Of a DNA stretch of 10,516 nt, positions 1-6,600 are shown in pieces; the first letter of the stretch is position 1; each line of letters starts with the position of its first letter. This DNA comes from JBBRLG01 sp038231495. Its GTDB lineage: Bacteria; Planctomycetota; Planctomycetia; Gemmatales; Gemmataceae. The notes under the pieces were generated by a model. It made no database searches, had not been told where the DNA came from, and saw only the letters and a program-made list of their open reading frames with translations. The translations under genes and the position numbers were made by a program. The DNA lies in the NCBI GenBank assembly GCA_038231495.1, contig JBBRLG010000245.1:1-10516 (forward strand), read 5' to 3'.

Positions 1-12
1 CATCCGAAGGAC

Positions 13-79
13 GAAAAGCGGTCGGGAGTCAAATATTACGAAATTCACCAGCGTAATATTCAACTCCCGACCGCTTTTC
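13..79. repeat. Long inverted repeat, possible bidirectional terminator
   Basis: Arms at 14-40 and 52-78 pair over 27 positions with only two adjacent mismatches, and G13-C79 adds one more pair; the loop is the 11 bases 41-51. The outer stem is GC-rich (GCGGTCGGGAGT) and flanked by AAAA on the left and TTTT on the right, the form expected of a terminator that works from both sides. The inner stem is AT-rich (AATATTACG). It could close a gene lying left of the window, or be a copy of a palindromic repeat. The pairing is seen directly; the role is inferred. Confidence 0.6.
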
Positions 80-475
80 CGGCCCCGGATCGAAAGCAGC
101 GTGAGTTCACGTTTCGTAATCGTTCGCCGTTTTGTCGATTGGAGACTTTTGTACCCTTGGCTCGGAAGTTCCGCCGCGCGCCAACGGCTCTACCGCCTGC
201 CACAATCACCGTGCCGTTCGTGGTCAACTCCGGGGGGGGTGTGCGAGGGGGTGCGGAAACGAACTTTCCCAAGGCATTGGCCCGCTGACGTTTAGGACGA
301 AAGAATTCGTTTCCCAGTCCGTCGCCCCGAGGGACAACGAAGAAAACCAAGAGAAAACCAGGGGACGGGCAAAAGAACAAAGGGGACGCATCTATTTATT
401 AGGAGAGAACGGCAAGGGTCAAGGCGCGCACCTACCGGCATCGGCTTCCGCGCGGGGTCGGGTTACAATACCGGC
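80..475. other. Intergenic region upstream of recD2, no gene seen
   Basis: I see no convincing coding region or tRNA here. Open frames across it on both strands lack recognisable protein features. Bases 323-390 contain no T on the plus strand and are A/G-rich. They carry the word GGGGACG twice (361-367 and 382-388); the second copy is followed by CATCTATTTATT. The 13-mer CAAAGGGGACGCA at 378-390 recurs at 10145-10157. The region probably holds decayed repeat sequence and the recD2 promoter. Confidence 0.5.
464..469 (+). promoter_or_regulatory. Candidate -10 box of recD2 (leaderless start)
   Basis: TACAAT matches the sigma70 -10 consensus at 5 of 6 positions. It ends 6 bases before the ATG at 476, so transcription would start at or beside the A of the start codon. 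No Shine-Dalgarno sequence lies in the usual place before this ATG, which fits a leaderless mRNA. The -35 region at 17 bases spacing (441-446, TCGGCT) is poor, so this remains tentative. Confidence 0.35.
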
Positions 476-2695
476 ATGGCGGAAACCCTCAGCGGTGTCA
501 TCGAGCGCGTCACCTTTCACAGCCCGGACTCGGGCTTCGCGGTGCTGCGCGTCCAGGCCCGCGGCCGCCGAGGTCTCGTCACCGTCGTCGGCAACCTGCC
601 CAGTGCCGTCGCCGGGGAGTACGTCGAAGCCAACGGCACCTGGGTCCACGACCGCGAACACGGCGAACAGTTCAAGGCCGACGACCTCCGCTGCACGCCA
701 CCCCACACCGTTGAAGGCATCGAAAAATATCTCGGCTCTGGATTAGTTAAGGGCATCGGTCCGCATTTCGCCCGGCGGATCGTCGAGGTGTTTGGGGAAC
801 GCACGCTTGCGGTCATCGACGAAAGCCCGACGTTTCTGCAAGAGGTCAAGGGCATCGGCCCGCGCCGGTTGCAACTCATCCGCGAAAGCTGGCGCGAGCA
901 GAAGGCCGTGCGCGACATCATGGTCTTTTTGCAGTCGCACGGCGTCGGCACCGCGCGGGCCGTGCGCATCTACAAGCAGTACGGCGACCAGGCCGTCGAG
1001 CTGGTGCGGGCCAACCCCTACCGCCTGGCCACCGACGTTTGGGGCTTCGGCTTCAAGACCGCCGACGATTTGGCCGCCCGTCTCGGCATCGACCGGCAGT
1101 CGCCGTTGCGCGCCCGCGCCGCCCTTCGTTATGTGTTGCAGGAACTCAGCCACGAGGGCCACGTCGGCTTCCCCGAAGTCGGCGTCGTCGAGCGCACCGC
1201 AGCGCTGACGGAGATCGGAGCGGAGATCGTCGTTGCCGCGGTCGAGACCGAGCGCACGACCCCCCCCTCCCCCCCTTCGCAAGGGGGGGAAGGGGGGGGG
1301 TCGCTGGTGCGCGAGCCGGGCGGCGACGAGCCGTGGCTGTACCTCAAGCCGCTGTTCCTGGCCGAACTGGGCGTCGCGCGATCGTTGCACCGCTTGCAGC
1401 AGGGCGGCCACCCGCTGCCCGCGGTCAACCTCGACGTGGCACTCGACTGGGTGCAGAAGAAAATGGGCGTGGAGCTGGCCCCGCGGCAGCGCGACGCCAT
1501 CGGGCAAGCCACGCGCGACAAGGTGCTCGTCGTGACCGGCGGCCCCGGCGTCGGCAAGACGACCATCGTTCGCGGCATTTTGGAAATCTTCGCCGCCCGC
1601 AAGTTGCGCTGTGCCCTGTGCGCGCCGACGGGCCGGGCCGCCAAGCGACTGAGCGAGACGACCGGCCGGGAGGCCAAGACCATCCACCGCTTGCTAGAGT
1701 TCGACCCGGCGTTCGGCGGCTTCAAGCGCGACGCGAACAATCCGCTCGGCGTCGATCTGCTGGTGGTGGACGAGGCGTCGATGGTGGACGTGGTGCTCAT
1801 GTACCAGCTGGTGCGAGCCATCCCGGCCCACGCCTGTTTGATCCTGGTCGGCGACGTGGACCAGTTGCCGTCGGTCGGGCCGGGCCGGGTGCTGGGCGAC
1901 GTCATCGACTCGCAAACAGTGCCCGTGGTGCGCCTGACCGAAATTTTCCGCCAGGCCGAGCGCAGCTGGATCGTCCGCGCCGCCCACGCCATCAAACACG
2001 GCGAGGAGCCGCAGTCGGCACCGCCCAACCAGGGGGATTTCTACTTCATCGAGGCGAAAACTCCGGAACTGATAACGGACCGCATCATCGCAATGGTACG
2101 CGACCGCATCCCGCAGCGGTTCGGCCTGGACCCCTTCCGCGACGTGCAGGTGCTGACGCCGATGAACCGCACTGAACTGGGTGCGCAGGCGCTAAACCTG
2201 CGCCTGCAAGAGGTGCTGAACCCCAGCCGCGGCGGTCCGGAGGTGGAGCGGTTCGGCTGGAAGTTCCGCGTCGGCGACAAGGTGCTGCAAACGACGAACA
2301 ACTACAAGAAAGAAGTGTTCAACGGCGACATCGGCCGGGTGGCGTCCATTGATGCGACGGACCGCGAGCTGGTGGTGGATTTCGACGGCAAGCCGGTGCC
2401 GTACGACTTCGGCGAGCTGGACGAACTGACGCTGGCGTACGCCCTGACGATCCATCGCTCGCAGGGTTCGGAGTACGCGGCGGTGGTGATGCCGTTGCAC
2501 ACGCAACATTTCCTGATGTTGCAGCGCAACCTGTTTTACACCGGCGTCACGCGCGGCAAGCAGCTGGTGGCGGTGGTGGGCACGCGCAAGGCGCTGGAGT
2601 TGGCGGTGCAACGGCAGGACATGAGCCAGCGCTGTTCGGCCCTGTGCCGGCGGCTGCGCGAATGGGGGGAGCAGCAGGGCGGTGGCGAAGAATAA
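476..2695 (+). CDS. recD2: RecD2-type ATP-dependent 5'-3' DNA helicase
   Basis: SF1B helicase of the RecD2 (RecD-like, YrrC) family, 739 residues, the usual length. Such enzymes unwind DNA 5'-3' in repair or replication-fork maintenance, without RecBC. An N-terminal OB-like part (about 1-75) is followed by helix-hairpin-helix motifs (VKGIGP near 92 and 125; more near 155 and 190). The motor has Walker A TGGPGVGKTT (354-363), Walker B LLVVDEAS (428-435, D432/E433), GDVDQLPS (459-466), a late motif LTIHRSQGSEY (657-667) and motif VI YTGVTRG (688-694) with candidate arginine finger R693. Between the last motor motifs lies the SH3-like segment starting FRVGDKVLQTTNN. Residues 261-276 come from an in-frame palindromic repeat in a loop before the motor domain. 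The ATG at 476 gives the complete N-terminal domain; there is no obvious Shine-Dalgarno. Family assignment is firm; the exact role in this cell is inferred. Confidence 0.95.
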   Translation: MAETLSGVIERVTFHSPDSGFAVLRVQARGRRGLVTVVGNLPSAVAGEYVEANGTWVHDREHGEQFKADDLRCTPPHTVEGIEKYLGSGLVKGIGPHFARRIVEVFGERTLAVIDESPTFLQEVKGIGPRRLQLIRESWREQKAVRDIMVFLQSHGVGTARAVRIYKQYGDQAVELVRANPYRLATDVWGFGFKTADDLAARLGIDRQSPLRARAALRYVLQELSHEGHVGFPEVGVVERTAALTEIGAEIVVAAVETERTTPPSPPSQGGEGGGSLVREPGGDEPWLYLKPLFLAELGVARSLHRLQQGGHPLPAVNLDVALDWVQKKMGVELAPRQRDAIGQATRDKVLVVTGGPGVGKTTIVRGILEIFAARKLRCALCAPTGRAAKRLSETTGREAKTIHRLLEFDPAFGGFKRDANNPLGVDLLVVDEASMVDVVLMYQLVRAIPAHACLILVGDVDQLPSVGPGRVLGDVIDSQTVPVVRLTEIFRQAERSWIVRAAHAIKHGEEPQSAPPNQGDFYFIEAKTPELITDRIIAMVRDRIPQRFGLDPFRDVQVLTPMNRTELGAQALNLRLQEVLNPSRGGPEVERFGWKFRVGDKVLQTTNNYKKEVFNGDIGRVASIDATDRELVVDFDGKPVPYDFGELDELTLAYALTIHRSQGSEYAAVVMPLHTQHFLMLQRNLFYTGVTRGKQLVAVVGTRKALELAVQRQDMSQRCSALCRRLREWGEQQGGGEE
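1258..1302. repeat. In-frame C/G-run palindrome inside recD2
   Basis: The plus strand reads GA, C8, T, C7, TT, CGC, AA, G7, AA, G9, TC. It folds into a stem of about 20 bp around a 3-base CGC loop, with one bulged A and one bulged G. It is translated as TTPPSPPSQGGEGGGS (residues 261-276), a Pro/Ser then Gly/Glu linker unlike the rest of the protein. It lies between the N-terminal DNA-binding half and the segment WLYLKPLF before the motor domain. The base order and pairing are direct; origin as a spreading repeat is inferred. Confidence 0.8.
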
Positions 2696-2717
2696 GCCCC
2701 TGGAGCCGCTCGATCCC

Positions 2718-2752
2718 GGCTAACGGCTAAAAGCTAATAGCTAATAGCTATA
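2718..2752. repeat. Degenerate 7-bp tandem repeat (RGCTAAN)5
   Basis: Five head-to-tail heptamers follow the recD2 stop: GGCTAAC, GGCTAAA, AGCTAAT, AGCTAAT, AGCTATA. The last is degenerate. The block starts 23 bases after the stop codon. Its function is unknown; it resembles the short heptameric tandem repeats seen between genes in some other bacterial phyla. Confidence 0.7.
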
Positions 2753-2770
2753 CTGCCCGCGGCTCGATGC

Positions 2771-2907
2771 GGCACAAACGCCCGTAGCCACAAGCGGCCC
2801 GCTTGTGGAAGACGTTCACCCACAAACGCCCGTAGCCACAAGCGGCCCGCTTGTAGGCTTTCGCCCAGCCAACAAGCGGGCCGCTTGTGGCTACGGGCGT
2901 TTGTGCC
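2771..2907. repeat. Three copies of a 34-36 bp repeat, two direct and one inverted
   Basis: Copy 1 is 2771-2806, copy 2 is 2821-2854 (34 bases identical to 2773-2806), and copy 3 at 2872-2907 is the exact reverse complement of copy 1 over 36 bases. The unit begins (GG)CACAAACGCCCGTAGCC and contains its own near-palindrome, CCACAAGCGGCCCGCTTG plus TGG in copy 1. Copy 3 can pair with copy 2 (17-base loop, 2855-2871) or with copy 1, giving alternative large hairpins. It may stop transcription after recD2. The repeats are read directly; function is inferred. Confidence 0.85.
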
Positions 2908-2957
2908 ACTTTCCCCCGCGCCCGGTATATTTGGCAACGGCCAACGGATGACGTGGA

Positions 2958-2987
2958 TTGCACAAAACGCCGGGCCACGAGTATACT
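2958..2987 (+). promoter_or_regulatory. Sigma70-type promoter of the lipoprotein gene
   Basis: TTGCAC (2958-2963) and TATACT (2982-2987) are separated by 18 bases, close to the housekeeping consensus TTGACA/TATAAT. The start of transcription would fall near 2994, leaving a leader of about 48 bases before the ATG at 3042. This placement also argues against the upstream in-frame TTG at 2958 being a translation start, because that TTG is part of the -35 box. Confidence 0.65.
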
Positions 2988-3026
2988 CCCCAGTTGCTGG
3001 CCGGGAGTTCCGGGGCGGTTTGGTCT

Positions 3027-3033
3027 AGGAGGG
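3027..3033 (+). promoter_or_regulatory. Ribosome binding site deciding the lipoprotein start
   Basis: AGGAGGG lies 8 bases before the ATG at 3042. It is a near-perfect Shine-Dalgarno sequence and selects this start over the in-frame upstream TTG at 2958. Confidence 0.8.
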
Positions 3034-3041
3034 ACGCGCGA

Positions 3042-3431
3042 ATGCCTAACCGGACGCGGATCGGTCTGGGCCTGTCACTATTGCTGTTCGCGCCGGCCGG
3101 CTGTAACACGGAAGCCGCCAAGCGCGAAGCGGTGGAAGGCCACGTCTATTTCCATAACGAACCGTTGCGTGGCGGCACCATCGTTTTCACGCCGGACGCC
3201 GAGCGCGGCAACCAGGGACCGCTGGCCACGGGCGTGATCCAGTCCGACGGCCGTTACACGCTCACCACCGGTGCCGAGTCCGGTGCCGTCGTCGGCTGGC
3301 ACCGCGTCACCATCGCCGCCGGCTCCGACGGTCAGACCTTGCCGCGCAAATACAGTGACCCCAAACTCTCCGACCAGAGCCGCGAGGTCAAACCGGGGCA
3401 GGCGAATGCGTTTGATTTTCACTTGGAGTGA
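3042..3431 (+). CDS. Small secreted lipoprotein with transthyretin-like domain
   Basis: A 129-residue protein. Residues 1-20 form a short lipoprotein signal: basic NRTR, a hydrophobic stretch IGLGLSLLLFAPAG, then Cys21 as the probable lipidated residue. The box PAGC has Pro rather than Leu at -3, so it is slightly atypical. From about residue 31 on, the pattern VEGHVYFHNEPLRGGTIVF, then SDGRYTLTTG and GAVVGWHRVTIAAG, matches the small beta-sandwich (carboxypeptidase-regulatory/transthyretin-like) lipoproteins that are abundant in planctomycetes. No catalytic residues are expected; the role of the family is unknown, perhaps as a surface or periplasmic binding module. It has its own promoter and a strong ribosome binding site and ends 216 bases before the next gene, so it is probably transcribed alone. 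Family likeness is strong, function is not known. Confidence 0.85.
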   Translation: MPNRTRIGLGLSLLLFAPAGCNTEAAKREAVEGHVYFHNEPLRGGTIVFTPDAERGNQGPLATGVIQSDGRYTLTTGAESGAVVGWHRVTIAAGSDGQTLPRKYSDPKLSDQSREVKPGQANAFDFHLE

Positions 3432-3462
3432 TTTGGCAAGCGCTGGCGCTCCCGCGCAACCC

Positions 3463-3492
3463 TTGACGTTTGTGCAGTCAACGCCCTAAAAA
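3463..3492 (+). promoter_or_regulatory. Weak candidate promoter of the propeller gene
   Basis: TTGACG (3463-3468) is followed after 18 bases by TAAAAA (3487-3492), a poor -10. A second -10-like word, TATATC, lies at 3596-3601 without a good -35. The 216-base gap 3432-3647 has no gene. Either site or an alternative sigma factor could drive the gene at 3648. Confidence 0.3.
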
Positions 3493-3647
3493 GAACCTCG
3501 GTCACTTTCATCGTTACCACCAAACTTTCCCTAACCCAAAGCCTTTACCCAATCCGCCCATTCACCGGATTTCAGTGGAAATGTGCGCAAAACGCTATAT
3601 CTTCGGACGTAAGCCGCTCATTCACACTCCCCCCACGAGGTGACACC

Positions 3648-6600
3648 GTGAAGCTCCGTAAGTTGATCGCCCCGCGCTACTGGGCCGGTTCGCTCCTGTC
3701 GCTCGGCTTGCTCCTCCTGCTCGCGCTGCCGACCCCCGCGCCCGCCGAGGACAAAACGCGCGACCAGCAGATCGCGGAAATCGAAAAACAAATCGCCGAG
3801 CTGGCGAAGAAGGTCAACGACCTGAAAACTCAGCCCGGGGTGCAACCCCCCGCTGAGGCGCCGACCGACTGGGTCAAGGCGTTGCACTGGCGCTGCGTCG
3901 GCCCGGCGTCGATGGGCGGGCGCATTACGGCGATCTCCGCGTTTGAAGCGGACCCGACGACGTTTTGGATCGCCACTGCGTCCGGCGGCCTGCTCAAGAC
4001 CGTGAACAACGGCACCACCTTTGAGCATCAGTTCGACCACGAAGCTACCGTGTCGATCGGCGACGTGTGCGTCGCGCCGTCCAACAAAGACGTCGTCTGG
4101 GTCGGCACCGGCGAGAACAATCCGCGCAACTCGGTGTCCTACGGCGACGGCGTTTACAAATCGACCGACGGCGGCAAGACCTGGCAGAACATGGGCCTTA
4201 AAAAGTCTTATCAGATCGGCAAAATCCTCATTCACCCGAAGGACCCGAACATCGTTTACGTCGGCACCCTGGGTCGGCTGTACGGGCCGAGCAGTGAGGA
4301 CCGCGGCCTGTTCAAGACGACCGACGGCGGCAAGAACTGGCAGCGTATCCTGATCGTGGACGACAAGGCGGGCGTCATCGACCTGCGTATGCACCCGGCC
4401 GAGCCGGAAACGCTCCTCGTGGCGATGTGGGAACGGCAGCGCGACGAGTTCGACAGCCACAGCGGCGAACCGCCCATGCCGGAGGGCTACGACGGCTACG
4501 ACCCGATCAAGAAATGGGGGCCCGGCTCCGGCATCTTCAAGACGACCGACGGCGGCAAAAACTTCAAGAAGCTGACCAACGGCCTACCGACCTCGCCGAT
4601 GGGCCGGGTCGGTCTCGACTTCTACCGCAAAGAACCGAATACCGTCTTCGCCATCATCGATTGCCAGAACATCGGCATGGGTACGGCGCCCGGCCAGGTT
4701 TACCTCGGCGTCACCACGGAAAACGTGACCGGCGGCGTGCGCGTCACCGAGGTCGCCAAGGACGGCCCGGCGGAAAAGGCGGTCCTCAAAGTGGGCGACG
4801 TGATCAAGGCAATGGACAAGAAAGACGTGGCGAACACGCAGGCGCTCACCGAGTTGATCCAAACCAAGAAGGACGGCGACAAGCTCACGGCGACAGTGCA
4901 GCGGGACAAGGAGAGCCTCGAAATCGCCGTCACCTTGGGTCTGCGGCCGGGGCAGGGGCCACGGACCACCGGCCCGCGTGCCGGCGGGGGCGCCGCCACC
5001 GGCGGTCCCACTTCCAAGCGGCCTTACAGCTTCATGTACGGCGGCCAGCGCGAGAACGTGCAGGACCAGCAGGGGCCGAACGGCTTTGAATACGGCGGCG
5101 TCTACAAGTCCACCGACGCCGGCGAAACCTGGACGCGCGTCAACAGCCTCAACCCGCGGCCCATGTATTTCAGCTTGATCCGCGTCGATCCGACCGACGA
5201 CAAGAACCTCTACGTCGGCGGCATTTCGATGTCCCGCTCCATCGACGGCGGCAAGACGTTCAAGGACGACGGCGGCAAGGGCGTCCACCCCGACCAGCAC
5301 GCGCTGTGGATCGACCCCAAGGACGGCCGGCACATGATCGTCGGCTGCGACGGCGGCTTCTACGCCACCTACGACCGCATGGAGAACTGGGACTTCCTCA
5401 ACCACGCGGCCATCGGCCAGTTCTACCACGTCGCGGTCGATAACAAGAAGCCTTACAACATTTACGGCGGCTTGCAGGACAACGGCACCTGGGGCGGGCC
5501 GAGCCACACGTTCACCGGCTCCGGCCCGATGAACGAGGACTGGATCAGCGTCAGCGGCGGCGACGGCTTCGTCTGCCGGGTAGACGCCAACGACCCCGAC
5601 CTGATTTATTACGAAACCCAGGACGGCAACATGGCCCGGCGCAACCTGCGCACCGGCGAGTTCGGCTTCAACCGGCCGCGCGACGTGGAAGGCCAGCCGG
5701 CGTACCGCTTCAACTGGAACACGCCGTTCATCCTGTCCAACCACAACTCACGCATCTTCTACGGGGCCGGCAACCACGTCTTCCGTTCCTTCAAGCAAGG
5801 CACCAACCCGCAGTCGATCTCGCCGGAGATTTCGCGCACCAAGCGCGGCACGGCAACGGCCCTGTGCGAGTCGCCGCGGAACGCCGACGTGCTCTGGGCC
5901 GGCACCGACGACGGCTTTTTGTGGGTGACGCGCGACGGTGGCGTGAAGTGGACGAACGTGACGGCCAAGGTCGGCCTGCCGGGCTTCCGCTGCGTGGCCA
6001 GCATCGAGGCGTCGAAAACCGCCGACGGTCGTGCCTATGTCACTTTCGACGGTCACCGTTCCAACGACGACGAGCCGTACGTCTATGTGACCGAAGATTT
6101 CGGCGACACCTGGAAATCGCTACGGGCTAACCTGCCGACCGGCTCGACGCGCGTGCTGCGCGAAGACATCGAGAACCCGAACCTTCTGTACCTGGGCACC
6201 GAGTTCGCGGCGTGGGCGTCGCTCAACCGTGGCCAGAGTTGGGTGAAGATCAACAGCAACTTGCCGACGGTGGCGGTCCACGAGTACGCCCAGCCGGTCG
6301 GCGCCGGCGAGATCGTGGCGGCGACGCACGGCCGCAGTGTGTGGATTCTGGACGTGTCCGCCCTGCGCCAGCTGACGCCGGAAACGTTCAAGGAGGACGC
6401 ACACCTTTTCCAGCCGGCGACCGCGGTGCGCTGGCGCACGGAGCCGCCGCGCGGCTCGACCTACGGCATCGGCGCCCGCAAGTACTTCGGCGAAAACCCG
6501 CCGCCCGGTGCGGCCATTTATTATTCCCTGGCGAAGAAGCCGCAGAAGGTCAGCCTGAAGGTAATGGACTACACCGGGGCCACGGTGCGCGACATTGATA

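Larger units (their letters stand above)
2696..3041. other. Repeat-rich intergenic region between recD2 and the lipoprotein gene
   Basis: This 346-base gap contains the heptamer block (2718-2752), the three-copy repeat (2771-2907) and the lipoprotein promoter (2958-2987). I see no further gene in it; open frames over the repeats merely translate the repeat sequence. Confidence 0.6.

Noticed and set aside
60..380. Minus-strand open frame of 106 residues before recD2
   Set aside because: It runs into the inverted repeat at 13-79, has no recognisable motif or ribosome binding site, and its composition follows the T-free stretch.
743..1687. Long open frames antisense to recD2 (and similar ones within the propeller and MMPL genes)
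   Set aside because: They are typical by-products of high-GC coding DNA; the sense frames carry full sets of family motifs, while the antisense frames carry none.
2771..2907. CRISPR-like array
   Set aside because: Only three copies, one of them inverted, with unequal spacers (14 and 17 bases) and no cas genes nearby.
2734..2978. Minus-strand small proteins with repeated AACGYGR-type segments
   Set aside because: The apparent protein repeats are only the translation of the 36-bp DNA repeat; there is no ribosome binding site.
2958..3041. Upstream TTG start extending the lipoprotein by 28 residues
   Set aside because: The TTG lies in the -35 box, and the ATG at 3042 has a strong ribosome binding site and gives a proper lipoprotein signal.
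3438..3450. AGCGC-TG-GCGCT palindrome after the lipoprotein gene
   Set aside because: The loop would be too short and the stem only a few pairs, with no T-tract; not a credible terminator.
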